DNA of 64,000 nt from Neoceratodus forsteri (taxonomy: Eukaryota > Chordata > Ceratodontiformes > Ceratodontidae). Shown here one piece after another: positions 33,330 through 45,229 of this stretch. Both the position numbers and the translations under genes were made by a program. The notes beneath the pieces were generated by a model. It made no database searches, was not told the DNA's origin, and saw nothing but the letters and a program-made list of their open reading frames with translations. Positions within the stretch are counted from its first letter, which is position 1. The number at the start of each line of letters is the position of its first letter. The DNA lies in assembly GCA_016271365.2 (NCBI GenBank), contig CM057451.1, positions 364,085,501 through 364,149,500 of the forward strand, given 5' to 3'.

Positions 33330-33830
33330 GACCCAGCATCAATGCCCACACACACGGACGCAGACTCGCACCGCAAACGCACTGGAGAACCCCGAACTGA
33401 ACTCTGTCCAGCTGCACTCCACTGTTCTTTGTCTTTCTCCGGACCCTCTCAGATGAGAATGAGATGACGCAGGACTCCGTCTCCCACCAAGTCCCTCCCG
33501 AGTTCTGACTGCTAGTGCTAACCTGCGATGATGACGACGACGAGTTACTCCATCCTCTTGGCAGTCGTAGCAGGCTTTCACTCAAGTCACACTGCCACAG
33601 CCACAACAGAATCGACGACGACGACGACGGTCACAGATGGTCACCTCAAAAGTTCGCAAAAAAGACACTCTCTCTCTCCACTAGTCCACTCAGTCATCGT
33701 AGTCCGATCGACTACTCTGTCTCCCGCCTCACAAAGCACGCACAGCACGGCGAGCACGCCACAGCAGCCAGTCTCCCGCCAGCTCCTCCTCAGACCTCAG
33801 TCACCTCACAATTGGTTAGGCGGAGAGAGA
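33330..33830. promoter_or_regulatory. CpG-rich segment near the hAT 5' end
   Basis: CpG dinucleotides are frequent here (for example CACGGACGCAGACTCGCACCG and GACGACGACGACGG) while they are scarce in nearly all surrounding repeats. It sits 180-680 bases inside the right terminal repeat, upstream of the minus-strand transposase. A CpG-island promoter with a 5' exon is the natural reading. A 127-residue plus frame with a hydrophobic start (SILLAVVAGF) overlaps it, but its Ser/Thr-rich low-complexity content makes it unlikely to be a gene. Confidence 0.5.
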
Positions 33831-34008
33831 ATACTTTTTTTTACTGGCCAGGGTGGTGATCTGCAGCTACTTAGGCGGGCACATGAACATATTTCGGCGC
33901 GGCTGATTTAAATTAAATAAAGATGTTGGGGGTACAAATGGGATAAAAAGGAGCCAACGTTGAAAGTTGGGGGACTTGTGCCCCGTCCCCCCTATAATTA
34001 CGCCTCTG

Positions 34009-34022
34009 CCTGGGGTTACAAT
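34009..34022 (+). mobile_element. Right tip of LTR #1 plus target duplications
   Basis: CCTGGGGTTACA is the end of the LTR begun at 17,894, separated by the hAT. Its first eight bases duplicate 19,719-19,726. The following AT is shared: CAAT (34,019-34,022) is the target duplication of LTR #2. Confidence 0.8.
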
Positions 34023-35863
34023 TGTAACCCTAGCTGGCGCTATCTCAAGGGCTACTACCCCTGCCTGATTTGCCACTAACAGGTTGAGGGGCCTCGATCC
34101 GATGGCGGGTGCCTCCACCCAGAGGTCAGGGTTTGCAATAGTTAAACTAACTTGGTCACAGCCCTCTGGGACACTGCAACCCGCCTTTCTTCCCATTAGT
34201 GGCCCACACAATATATCAGAATTACCTTCACAGTATACACTTATCCCCAGGACTGGTTCGGTCAGCGTGACTCCAGGGACTCCCTGTAAAACAAGGTGAT
34301 ACAGTGCAAAAACCACAGCACAATACTTTAACATAGACGAATACCTCAGGCAGTGTAACTTTGTTGAAAGAAACAGATCTGATTTATTTAGGGGAATATA
34401 ACAAGGACAGGGGGAAATCAGGTTAATTAGTTTAAACGCATTAATAATCACAGTACTGTGCACATATTTCAGAATGCCAAATGTCCCTAATGTCACTCTT
34501 TCTGGGTACCCAGGCAATCAGAGGCTAGCCTGTTTGGTGCAGCTGGTTGGGGCCCTGAAGATGGAAAATGCATGCACAATACCCAAATTGTAATCTGGAG
34601 CCGGTAGGCTCAGTTTGTGGAGAAAGAAAGGAAAAGTAATCAGATGGAACACTTGCAATTAGATGATGGCAGGGAGCTACCCTGATTTGTACTCACAAAT
34701 TCAATGCTGAAACTGAATGGAAAGCAGATTGTCCTGGATTGCCAGGAGGAGCAGACCATGTGGACAAGGTCCTTGTGACTGGACCCCATGGCAGTTCAGA
34801 GCAAATGGATGTAGTCTGGATTAAGCTGGGGTTTACTTCCAGCTTCATGCACTCTATTCACTGTACAGTGGATTTGAAACGTGAGTCCCCTCAAGCACTA
34901 CACACATTTATATGTAAAAGGAAAGTACTATACCAGGCAGGCTGCTTCTCTATCCCAATCACAATTACTGCACAATACCCGGGAAAACACACAGCAGATT
35001 CAGCTCCTGACAGACCAAGCGTGATTCAGCAATTTCTCCAGTCTTCTACAGGGTTAGCCTGTTTTCTACTCTTCGGATCTCCTTGATTCTCTTCACAGGT
35101 CAGATTCAGTCCGAACAAGCAGTTGCACAAGCTGCAGACTGAAACTTGGGTCCTTACACGCGTTTCCCGACTAAAACTGCACACCGAGGAGTACAGGGCA
35201 GAGCTCCTTTCCTCTTCACTGCCAGAGCTAAACTCAAACTCCAGTAGACAAAACGGGGCACCTCCTTTGAGTTCCTCCCAGTTCTTGGCTGGATTGGCTG
35301 TCACTCACAATAGCCTCCCCCTGTTGGTGCAAAAAGGCGCCGAAGTCCAAACTACATTTCCCAGAGTCACTGCCCATACAATCCTCTTGTGGCTGGCTCA
35401 GATTACGAGCCAAGTTCTGATTCGTCCACAGGCACCATTTTAGAGCTCCCTTAACCCACACTGATTGGTCCAGTTCAGCAGTTCAAAACTAGAATGGGGA
35501 ACTAGGCAAGCACAGTTCTGATTGCAAAGAAAAGCAGGTTAGGCGAAACTGTATTTTCATTATTACTCTAAATGATTTCTGGCAAACAGTTACATCTTTC
35601 AGATAGGTTGCCTTTGCACTCTAGCGACTGCAAAATGGAGCGAATTGGCAGCAGCTCGAGTGGGACTCAAGCAGAGAAACACACAGTCCCCCCCATACAA
35701 ACTAATTATGTCTGCAAGCAGACAGCTCTTAAAGAGACAGTACCAGAGGCTCTAAAAACACTCACAGATAAATGGCTTAAACGCCAAACACCATTTAGGC
35801 TCGGAGCATTCAAGCAAGCTCCTGGAAGTCTTTTGGGAACCTCCATTTGCAGGGGGGGTTACA
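34023..35863 (-). mobile_element. Solo gypsy-type LTR #2
   Basis: TGTAACCCTAGC...GGGGGGTTACA is an 1,841-base solo LTR bounded by CAAT at 34,019-34,022 and 35,864-35,867. Its orientation is opposite to LTR #1 and the same as the full gypsy element at 42,554. It matches the latter's LTR along most of its length but carries about 230 extra bases, mostly in the 34,440-34,740 part. The 216-residue frame ending at 34,517 overlaps its left half and is not a gene. Confidence 0.9.
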
Positions 35864-35867
35864 CAAT

Positions 35868-36349
35868 GATTTAATATCAGAATTGCCTTTGGAAGGACAG
35901 TAGCTCTCTGGCTGAAAAATTACTGGAGGACCAGGACAAAATTCTGGCTCTGCAAACTATAGCTAATGGCAAGGAAGCTGGCAAGCACTTGCTCAGATTG
36001 GCCTATGGTGCCTCTGATGCTGTAGTCAGGGCTGCTGCCTCAGGATTTGCTTCTGTTGCCACTCTTGGCTTAGGGTGATTGTTTTTTTCCTCTGATATGT
36101 AACAATCTGTGATGAATGCTGCTTTCAGGGGAAACCAATTTTTGGAAATGACGTTGAGAATGCTTTAAGGGATATGCAGTGTTCCAGGATAACTTTTGCA
36201 TTCCTTCATACTTTGAACCCCGAGGACAGGGTTGTGGTTCTTTTCACAGACCCTGTGCGCATCCTGTTTGGGATATTCCAGAGGTCCCGGTCATGGTTCC
36301 CAGAGACCTCAGACTTCCACCTCCCAGGCTACAAACCTGCCCCCATTCA
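35868..36349 (+). pseudogene. DIRS gag-like ORF1, unit 3, right piece
   Basis: This is the direct continuation of 17,893. It encodes SLAEKLLEDQDKILALQTIA, NGKEAGKHLLRLAYGASDA and GFASVATLGLG. It then runs past the point where units 1 and 2 break off, into new sequence (GATGAATGCTGCTTTCAGGGG). It is the only gag copy here that is not joined to L2. A CR1 3' end interrupts it at about 36,350. Confidence 0.75.
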
Positions 36350-36965
36350 CAGGTTCATAGGTCCATAGGATGTTACAAGTTCAGGAGGTCAGAGACCTAT
36401 AATGAACTCGCCACCATTTTGTCTCTAATCATAAACTGATCTAGTCTTTCTTTAAATAGGTCAAGGTTATCACTTTCCACTATACTACTAAGTAGTGAGT
36501 TCCATATCGCAGACACTGTTTCAGTAAACGTTTTACATCTCTTTGTAGTTTTGTTCACTGCACTGTTAAATTTCTGATGATGTGACCTGTTATTGTTTGT
36601 CCTTAAATGTTTTACGAGCCCTATAGTTTCTAATGTAGCTTAATTTTTTGATGCTTTGAAAGCCAGGCATAAGTACCCCCTAATGGCTCTGTACTCCATC
36701 GAGTATAGTCCCAGTAATCTCAGTCTATCTTCATAGTCATGTTGTTTCATATTTTTTACTTTGCTGGTTGCTTTTCTTTGAACTTTTTCTACCATCACTT
36801 TTCCTTTTATGAAGGTAGGAGCACAGAATGGAGCACAGTATTTCAAATGTGGTCTCACAAGACGAGTATAGAGGAATAAGAACTTCGGGTTCCCTACTTT
36901 TCACGTTTGAGAATATACCCCAGAATATTATGATAATTTTAACCATTTTTGTAGTATGCATATCC
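36350..36965 (-). pseudogene. CR1-like 3' fragment, subfamily A
   Basis: The minus strand ends with MRPHLKYCAPFCAPTFIKG, VEKVQRKATSKVKNM and EDRLRLLGLYSMEYRAIRG, the last RT blocks of CR1, followed by a 3' UTR ending near GTTCATAGGTCC. It differs clearly from the other CR1 copies in its thumb sequence and 3' end, so it is a separate subfamily. It interrupts the DIRS internal region. Confidence 0.82.
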
Positions 36966-37145
36966 TGTACCCATTGCCCATGCCAGACTTATGAAAGGTC
37001 AAATCATTACCGGAACACCAACTGCCCTGGCACCTTCTGCTCCCTTCCTCTTCCGCTGGCCTCATTGCCTCAGGAAGTTTTGCTGGGGGGCCACAACTCC
37101 CTCTTTCTACCAAAGTGAATGGAGATTACTGATACTTGGGTACTG
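36966..37145 (+). pseudogene. DIRS pol N-terminal scrap
   Basis: Between two CR1 insertions the plus strand encodes MEITDTWVL, the W-x-EIT-D-WVL block that precedes the RT domain in DIRS pol. Upstream sequence shows no clear match. Confidence 0.55.
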
Positions 37146-39055
37146 TAGGTACTTCATATGAACATACGAATTTGTCAGCAGAAATAAGCCACCTGGTCTA
37201 TTAAGTCTGCTCGAGTGTGCAGCTAGCACCCTTGCCTTGCAGCTGCCCCCCTTCCCAATGACCCTCTCCACCTTGTTCTATCCCTTTTTGAAACTACCCA
37301 CTGTTTTAAATGGCTACCACCTCCTCCAGTAGAGCATTCCATTCTGCCACAACCCTCTCCATGAAAAACTGTCTTCTCATTTGCGTCCTAAATCTTCCCC
37401 CCCTCCAATCTAAGGCCATGCCCTCTCATGTCCCTCCCCCTCCTCAGCCTGAGTATCCCTTCAGTGCCTGCCTTGTTTGTCCTCTTTACATACTTAAAAG
37501 TCTCAATCATATCCCCCTGGTCCCTTCTCTCTTCCAAGGAGTACATGTTCAGCTCTCTCAGCCTCTCCTCACATGGTCTGTCCTCCAATCCCTGGATCAT
37601 CCTTGTTGCCCTGCATTGTACCACTTCTAGTAATTTCACATCCTTCTTCAGATATGACTGCCAGAACTGCAAACAGTACTCTAGGTGTGGCCTGACCAGT
37701 GCCCTGTAGAGAGCCAGGATCACCTCCCTGCTCCTGGAGGAGATCCCTCTCACGATACAACTCAGCATCCTGAGGGCTTTCGCTGCCACCCTCCTACACA
37801 ACTCTGTATTGTTCATCTTCCCCGTTACAACCACCCTTAGATACTTCTCCTCCTCGGTGGAACCTAGCTGCACCCCTCCCAGCTGGTAATCCCTCCCTGG
37901 GTTCTTTGCTCCAAAGTGCAGAACTTCGCACTTTTTCTAATTAAACCCCAACTGCCACGATTCCGACCACGCCACCAGTTTGGTCAGGTCATCCTGCAGC
38001 CCCTGCCAACCTGCTATATCATCCACCACCACCTCCAGTTTGGTATCATCAGCGAATAGACCAATCTTATTCCTGATACCATACAAGATGTCCGCTATGA
38101 ATATTCCAAACAGCACTGGCCCCAGTACCGATCCCTGTGGCACCCCACTCTTCACAGCCCTTGGAGATGAGAGTCCCTTCTCTATCACCACTACCCTCTG
38201 CAGTCTCCCCTGCAGCCAATTCACAATCCATTTAACCATCTTAGTCCTCACCACCACATATCTTAGCTTCCCTCCCAATCTCCCATGCAACACTGAATCA
38301 AAGGCCTTACTAAAGTCCAAGTATATGACATCCACCGCATGACCCTTGTCCAATTCCTTCATGACCCAGTCATAATACTCAACTAGGTTTGTCTGGCAGG
38401 ATTTTTCCAGAGACAGCCCCATGCTGGTGACTGTCCTGGAGTCCACTTTCTTCCATAAAGGTCACCAGCCTTTCCTTAAGTATTGTCTCCATCAGCTTCC
38501 CTACGATGGAAGTTAACCTTACTGATCTGTAATTACCTGGCTCATCTTTTGGTCCACTTTTATGGATGGGTATCATGTGGACCATCCTCCAGTCATGCGG
38601 TACACAACCTGTGTCCAGGGAGGTATTAAATAATTCCGCCAGTGGTCCAGCCAGGATCTCGGCCATTTCCTTCAACACCCTGGGGTGTATGTCATCCAGT
38701 CTTGGTGCCTTATCCACCCTCAGAGGCCTTAACCCTTCCAAATACCCTACCCTCAGTGATCACCCCATCCGTTACCCCCTCTCGCCTCCTGCAGTAGCTG
38801 CCCTCCTTTCTCCCTCATGAATACAGAACAGAAGTACTCATTCAGTGCTTCTGCCTGATCTACCCCTTTCTCTGCCCACCCTCCGTCCTTCCTGATCCTC
38901 ACTATCTGGTCCTTGGAACTCCTTTTCTCCTGTATGTATCTGAAGAAGTACTTTTCCCCATCCCAGATGCCCTGCGTGAGCCTCAGTTCAGTACAGACAT
39001 GCCCCTAGATCTCCTTACTGTTCCTCCTGTTACCCCCCCCCCGCTGCCAAACTGA
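37146..39055 (-). pseudogene. CR1-like LINE, RT domain, 5'-truncated, subfamily B
   Basis: Minus order: pre-RT helix (about 38,800-38,900); LDDIHPRVLKEMAEILAGPL; PGNYRSVRLTSIVGKLMET; GKSCQTNLVEYYDWVM; VIYLDFSKAFDSVLHGRL; SGVPQGSVLGPVLFGIF; LFADDTKLEV (catalytic FADD); RVVVTGKMNNTELC; RPHLEYCLQFW; EERLRELNMYSLEERR. Only a few frameshifts separate these, so it is among the better-preserved LINE copies. Its 3' UTR end is near CATATGAACATACGAATTTG. On both sides DIRS coding sequence continues (EITDTWVL to the left, LLEEVQS to the right). Confidence 0.9.
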
Positions 39056-40754
39056 TACTCTCCGGGACATCTTGCCCTTTTGCTGGAAGAGGTTCAATCC
39101 CCGCTCTGCAAGAGGGCTGTGGAATTTGTCCCAGTTTCAGAAATCAAGGTTATTATTCCTGACACCTTCTGGTTTCGGAATGGACCATGGATTTAAGGTC
39201 AGTACTAGACCTACGGGGACTGAACCTTTTCATAGAATACAAGAAGCTCAGAATAGTCTCCTTGAAATCCCTCCTGCCCCTACTTTTAAAGGGGCATTGG
39301 ATGGTTCCTCTGGACTTGAAAGATGCAAACCTTTATATAAAAACCTGCAAGTCACACAGAAAATATCTGCACTTCATGCTTCAGGGCTTACACTACCAGT
39401 TTCGTGTTTTGTTCCTTGGTTTGTGTTCTGCATCGCGTCTCTTTACCAAAGTATTTGCTGTAGTGGCAGCAGCCCTCTGCAGAGAGGATCTGTACATCTT
39501 CCCTTACATAGACAATTGGCTATTAAAGACCCTGTCTCAGGAAGCCATTATATGCACACTGTTTCAGACCTGGCAGTTGTTCGACCAACAGGGCATACTG
39601 GTCAGTGAGTTGAAGTCAGTACCTTACCCCCTGCCAGTGGCTGTAGTACACAGGGGCTGTTCTGGACATAGGTCTTGGTTGAGCGTTCCTGCCCTCAGAC
39701 TGTGTCATGGCACTGGTGGCACAGGCACAGCAGGTTACCTCCAGGGATTTTGTGTCAGCCGATGTCTAACACTAATCTGCTTGATGGCGGCTGCCATCCT
39801 GACTGTTCCATTGGCCCACCTCCAAATGAGGATCCCTCAGTGGTACCTCAGAGCACAATGGGCTCAGCACTCAGATGAGCTGGAATGTCTGATATAGGTC
39901 ATTCCTCCTCTCCATCATTCCCTGCTCTGGTGGTTGGACCACTCCAACCTGGAGAATGGGTCCCCATTGCTAAGGTTGTCCCCTTGCTGGTGTTGACCAC
40001 AGATGTCTCAGGTTTAAAGTGGGGTGATCATTTGGGCCCCTTCAGAACTCAGAGCCAGTGTGGCCCTCTGGATACATTGCTTCACAGCAACATTCTGTAG
40101 ATGAGAGCAGTTATCCATAGCCTATAGGCCTTCGCTGCAGTTCTTCCGGGGAATCAGCTGTTGATCCACATGGACAATATGTCGGTGCTATACTACCTCA
40201 GTCGACAAGGTGGGATTCATTAATGCGCTGTCTGCAAAGAAGCGATGAGAATTTAGCACTAGGCAGTGGAACTCGACATATTCCTTTCAATGGTGTTCCT
40301 CCCCAGTACCCTGCATGCGCTGGTGGATCACCTCAGTTGATCCTGTGCGTTCTGCCACAAATGGGAGCTCTCAGACTGCATTGTGAATGATCTCTTTGAA
40401 AAATGGGGTCGTTTGCACACAGACAACATTTGTGTCTCCATACAGCTCAAAACCATCATGTCTCTGCTTGCTCACTATAGGGCTTGGGTTATTTTGTGAC
40501 ACGCATTATCCCTCTCTTGGAAAGGGAGATCTCTTTATGCTTTTCCCCATTCTATCTAATACAGAGAGTTTGGGGCAAGCTACAGGCTGAATCTACCATC
40601 CTGATTCTGATGGCTCCTCTTAGGTCCAGACAGATTTGGTTTCAGCTTCTCCAACAGTTAGCAGTGGAACCTCCTGTCTTGCTGCCCCAAGAATGGGACT
40701 TCAAACACAGGAGCAGGATACTCTGGTGTTTCTGGATCATCAATCCCTGCACCT
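39056..40754 (+). pseudogene. DIRS reverse transcriptase and RNase H
   Basis: The plus strand carries, in two or three frames, LEEVQSLLCKRAVEFVP and SVLDLRGLNLFI. These are followed by VPLDLKDANLYIKTC, HRKYLHFMLQGLHYQF, VLFLGLCSASRLFTKV and YIDNWLLKT. The last is the YIDD-type catalytic box with N in place of the second D. RNase H follows with TTDVSGLKWGDHLG and LIHMDNMSVLYYLSRQGG. After that come PFYLIQRVWGKLQAES and VEPPVLLPQEWD. This order is typical of DIRS pol before the recombinase. Stops and the YIDN change make it non-functional. The ORF is cut by the CR1 3' end at 40,755 and resumes at 55,745. Confidence 0.9.
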
Positions 40755-40775
40755 TCATAGAAACATAGAAATTTG

Positions 40776-42550
40776 TCAGTAGAAAAAGACCCCATGGTCC
40801 ATCCTGTCTGCCCAAGTCCCGCCCCCAAGGAAGACCTCTGCTCTCCATTTTCTGTCTGCCCCCTGCTGTTTAGGCCCATGATGTATCCCAGGCTTTTTAA
40901 AATGTGCCCACTCTATCAACCTCACCACCCATTCCGGCAGTCTGTTCCATGACCCCACCACCCTCTCAGTAAAGAATTTCCCCCTAATGTCACCTTTAAA
41001 TCTGCCGCCCTTGAGTTTTAATGCATGCATCCTAGTGGATTTGTTCTCACTCAAACCGAAGATATTGTCAATCCTCACCCTATTTATGCCTTTCAAGTAC
41101 TTGTATATTTCAACCATGTCCCCCCTCTCCCTCCTCTCCTCCAGTGTGTACAGGCCCAGCTCACCCAGTCTCTCCTCGTATGACTTATCCTGCAGTCCGC
41201 TCACCATTTTGGTAGCCCTTCTCTGGAGCCTCTCTAATCTGTCCTTGTCCCCTTGTAAGTATGGTCTTCAGAACTGTACCCCATATTCCAGGTGTGGTCT
41301 GACCATGGTCTTGTATAGTAGCATGATCACCTCCTTTCTCCTGCTTGTAAAGCCCCTCGCTATACATGCCAATATTCTGAGTGCCTTCCCCGTTGCCTTG
41401 TCGCACTGACTCCTAACCTTCAGGCTGTCCAAAATGGTGATCCCCAGGTTCCTTTCCTGTTCTATTGTCCCCAGTTCTTCTTCCCCAAGCCAATACTTTG
41501 CCTTCAGATTTCTACACCCTATATGCATAATTCTGCATTTCTTTGCATTAAATTACAGCTGCCATCTTTCTGACCACTCCTCCAACATTGCCAGATCCTC
41601 TCTCATACTTTCCACACACCCTGTTGTATCCATCCTGTTACATACTTTCATGTCATCTGCAAACAGACTCACCTTCCCATGCAGACCCTCTGTTATGTCT
41701 CCAATGTAAATGTTGAAGAGTATGGGGCCCAGCACTGACTGCTGGGGGAACCCACTTGTCTCCTTTTTCTCCTTTGAGTGCACCCCTATTTACCATAACC
41801 CTCTGAGTCCTTCCCTCTAACCAATGCTCATCCCAGTTTGTGAGCTTGCTCCCCACTCCCAAGCTACCTACTTTGCCAACTAGTCTCCTGTGGGGGACGG
41901 TGTCAAAGGCCTTCCTGAAGTCCAGGTAGACCACGTCCACCACCCCTCCCCAGTTCCATATCTCTGTAACCCTGTCAAAAAATTCAATCAGGTTGGTCTG
42001 GCAGGACCTACCACCTGTGAATCCATGCTGGTTGCCATCCAGAGGCCCTCTGTCTCCAGATATTGACTCAGCCTTTCCTTTATAAGGGTCTCCATTTGCT
42101 TACCTACCACGGAGGTAGGGCTAACTGGGTGGTAGTTTCCTGGTTCCTCACCCCCCCCATGCAATGGCACCACCTTAGCCCTTTTCCAATTCCCAGGAAC
42201 CCTTTCCTTGTCCAGTGACAGATTAAACAACTTTGTGAGCGGTGCCGTCAATACCTGCTTCAGCTCTTTGAGCACTCTCGGGTGAATCCTGTCCGGGCCC
42301 ATTGCCTTATCCTCCTGCAGTTTCCCCAGTTCTTCCAGTATCCTATCTTCCATGAATGGACCTGAGTCCACTTTTCTGCCCTCCCTTCCTTCCTCTGACA
42401 TTCAACTGCAGCCCTTTCCCCTCCTCCACTGTGAAGACTGATGTGAAGTAATCATTCAGAACATTTGCCTTTTTCATGTCCCCTTCTGCCATTAACCCCC
42501 CCCTTCCCCTTTGAGTTTAATAATCCCCATCTTCCTCTTCCTTCTGGTAC
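40776..42550 (-). pseudogene. CR1 ORF2, reverse transcriptase half
   Basis: Minus order: EELGKLQEDKAMGPDRIHPR, VLKELKQVLTAPL, NYHPVSPTSVVGKQMET, VVYLDFRKAFDTVPHRRL, FPQQSVLGPILFNIY, SLFADDMKVCNRM, NLGITILDSLKVRSQCD, RPHLEYGVQF, YEERLGELGLYTLEERRERG. These are the full set of CR1 RT blocks, including the catalytic DF and FADD. There are about three frameshifts. The right end is cut by the gypsy LTR; the protein continues at 52,303 (KKFFRY). Confidence 0.9.
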
Positions 42551-42553
42551 ACA

Positions 42554-44166
42554 TGTAACCCCTAGATGGCGTTATCCCAGGGGCTACTACCCCTGCCTGA
42601 TTTGCCACTATCAGGTTGAGGGGCCTGGATCCAATGGCGGGTGCCTCCACCCAGAGGTCAGGGTTTGCAATAGTTAAACTAACTTGGTCACAGCCCTCTG
42701 GGACACTGCAACCCCCCTTTCTTCCCACTAGTGGCCCACACAATATATCAAATTACCTTCACAGTATACACTTACCCCCAGGTCTGGTTCCGGCACTGGG
42801 ACCTCCTGTGAAATAAGATACAGTGCAACAATCACAGTACAGTACTTTAACATGAAACAAATACCTCAGGCAGTATAACTTTGCTGAAACAAGCAGCTCT
42901 GATTTATTTGGGGGATATAACAAGGACAGGAAATCAGGTTAATTAGCTTATCACTTTACTATCTACCTATGGCTCTGTGCACAGACTATCCCTACCAGTT
43001 ACTGTCCTGGGTACCCAAGCCCTAGTGGCTAGTCCAAACCATGGCAGCTGAGCCCTTCACACAGTGAAAAGAAAATTAGTTTAAACAGTCAGCAGTACAG
43101 TGATTCCATTTGGATTTAATGTGGCAATTCAACAGGAGCGACCCTGAATTAGTACTCACGACCTCCAAACAAGATAGGGTCCTTCAGCGTCAGCAGGGGC
43201 TACTCTTGAGCTCCACGAGACTCTTCACACATTTATATGGTAAAAGAAAGTACTATACCAGGCAGGCTGCTTCTCTATCCGATCGCAATTACTGCACAAT
43301 ACCGGGAGAACACACAGCAGATTCAGTTCCTGACAGACCGAGTGCAATTCAACAATTTCTCCAGTCTTCTACAGGGTGGGCCTGGTTTCTACTCTTCAGA
43401 GATCCTTTGATTCTTTTCACAGGATGGATTCAGTCCTAACAAGCAGTTACACAAGCTGCAGACCGGAACTCTGGGCCTTACACACGTGTTTTGACTGAAA
43501 CTGTGCACTGAAGGAGCACAGGGTTTCTTTCCCCTTCACTGCCAGACCTAAACTGAAACTCCAACAGACAAAACTGGGCACTTCCTTTGAGTTCCTCCCA
43601 GTTCTTGACTGGATTGGCTATCACTCACAATAGACTGGTGCTGTTGGTCCAAAAGGCGCCAGTCTAAACTACATTTCCCAAGTCACTGCCCATACAATCC
43701 TCTTGTGGCTGGCTCAGATTATGAGTCAAGTTCTGATTCGTCCAAGGCACCATTTTAGAGTAGCTTACCCCACACTGATTGGTCCAGTTCAGCAGTTCAA
43801 AACCAGAATGGGGAACTAGGCAGACACAGTTCTGACTGCAAAGAAAGCAGGTTAGACAAACTGTAATTTCATTATTACTGTAAATGATTTCTGGCAAACA
43901 GTTACATCTTTCAAATAGGTTCCCTTTGCACTCTAGTGACTGCAAAATGGAGTGAATTGGCAGCAGCTCGAGTGGTACTCAAACAGAGAAGCACACAGTC
44001 CCCCATACAAACTAATTATGTCTGCAAGCAGACAGCTCTTAAAGACAGTACCAGAGGCTCTAAAACACTCACTAATAAATGGCTAAGCCAAACACCATTC
44101 AGGCTTGGAGCATTCAAGCAAGCTCCTGGAAGTCTTTTGGGAACCCCCATTTGCAGGGGGGTTACA
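42554..44166 (-). repeat. 3' LTR of the gypsy element (1,613 bases)
   Basis: Read on minus it begins TGTAACCCCCCTGC and ends TCTAGGGGTTACA. It is preceded, on the internal side, by AGGAAGGG, a purine run suited to be the polypurine tract (44,167-44,174 on plus). Differences from the other LTR are mostly one- to three-base indels plus a few substitutions. Confidence 0.92.
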
Positions 44167-45229
44167 CCCTTCCTGGCCTGGGAAAGCTTGACGTCCGCGT
44201 CAAGCAAGTACCCCCATAAGTTTCAACTGCAACCATATACATTTGCATTAGGCTCGCACATGTAATCGTCAGTCAATGTATCATTTTACCAAGAACACAT
44301 TTCGGAAACATTGCGGTACATCACTCTTTACACAGTATTACATACACATTGTACCATAACTCAAGTTATTATCTCTTGTACATGAAACCTGAAGAGAGGG
44401 GGCCCTTCCCTATCAGTTACCTTGGGGCTGGACGGGGCAAGGGCACCATACTTAGAGGGCAACACAAGTAACTTGGAGTTAGCACTGACGCTCAGTTTGG
44501 GAAATGAGCTCGAGGGCACATACACTCCTTTATGGACAACATTGAGAGGCAAATCCACAGGCCTCCCAAGGAATCATAACTGAGGTGCACCACAGGCTTT
44601 ACAGCTCGACCAGTCTTTCTAGGGGAACTGTTACAGTCTCTGCACTCTGAGCCTCATTTTCAGCATGGTCCTCACTTGTCAGGGAGTCTCCATGGGGGTA
44701 GAGAGCTAGAACTTGGGGCACTTTCAGCTCCAGGAGTTACAGTTTCTGAGTCCACAACATTTGGCTTGCATGGAGAGCTTTCGGGACACTGGCAGTGGAC
44801 TGTTAGGGCACTCAAAATACTCTTCTTGTTCTGGTGTATCACCAGTCTGCCCCAATCTATCATTTCCTCCTGAAAGCTCAAACAGTTCAACCATGCACAA
44901 TGATTCCATTTCATCTGATCTGATGCTTTGCACTTCACTTTCTGGGAGCATTGGCTCCAGGGATGAAGCTGGGGCTTAGACAGTCCAGAAGGCCCAGCTT
45001 TGTCTCCAGTATTGACTAGGGGATTGCCCGAAACAATTGACTCAGTTCGTAAGAAGGATAGTATTCAAAGTCACTCTCACTTTCTTCTGATATGGACTGA
45101 CAGTCATGCTCAACTGGGACTTGTGGGGGAACACTTTAACTCTGCTTCTGTAGGTGCAGACTTCTTGATCTTTTCTTAGCAGCGGCTCTAGTCACTGGTC
45201 CAGAGGGGCATCTTCTGGGGCTCAGACTC
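44167..45229 (-). other. Gypsy internal region 3' of integrase
   Basis: Minus frames are short and acidic (SESDFEYYPSYELS-like and MLPESEVQSIRSDEMESL). They are probably the C-terminal tail of pol and 3' untranslated sequence. No transmembrane or envelope-type ORF is seen. Confidence 0.5.

Larger units (their letters stand above)
19727..34008 (-). mobile_element. hAT DNA transposon, 14.3 kb with later insertions
   Basis: The left end reads CAGAGGAGTAATT and the right end, reverse-complemented, reads CAGAGGCGTAATT. This is the CAGRGGCGTA-type terminus common in vertebrate hAT elements. The flanks are CCTGGGGG and CCTGGGGT, an 8-base duplication with one mismatch, as hAT integration produces. 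Deleting the span restores the end of LTR #1. Inside lies a decayed minus-strand hAT transposase (23,290-25,650). Near the 5' end there is a CpG-rich segment. A DIRS-like fragment, SINEs and several hairpin elements also lie inside. The great length is mostly due to those insertions and a probable intron. Confidence 0.75.

Noticed and set aside
33528..33911. 127-residue ORF with hydrophobic start as a secreted protein
   Set aside because: Ser/Thr-rich low-complexity frame over CpG-rich simple repeats, with no domain and an overlapping competing frame.
31900..34008. A smaller hAT bounded by CAGTGGCGTGG at 31,900 and the right end at 34,008
   Set aside because: The flanks GCCGACCC and CCTGGGGT do not match, whereas the end at 19,727 gives a 7/8 target duplication and restores LTR #1.
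44167..45229. Envelope gene of an endogenous retrovirus
   Set aside because: Only short acidic frames are present, with no signal peptide, transmembrane segment or fusion-type motif; the element is a plain gypsy retrotransposon.
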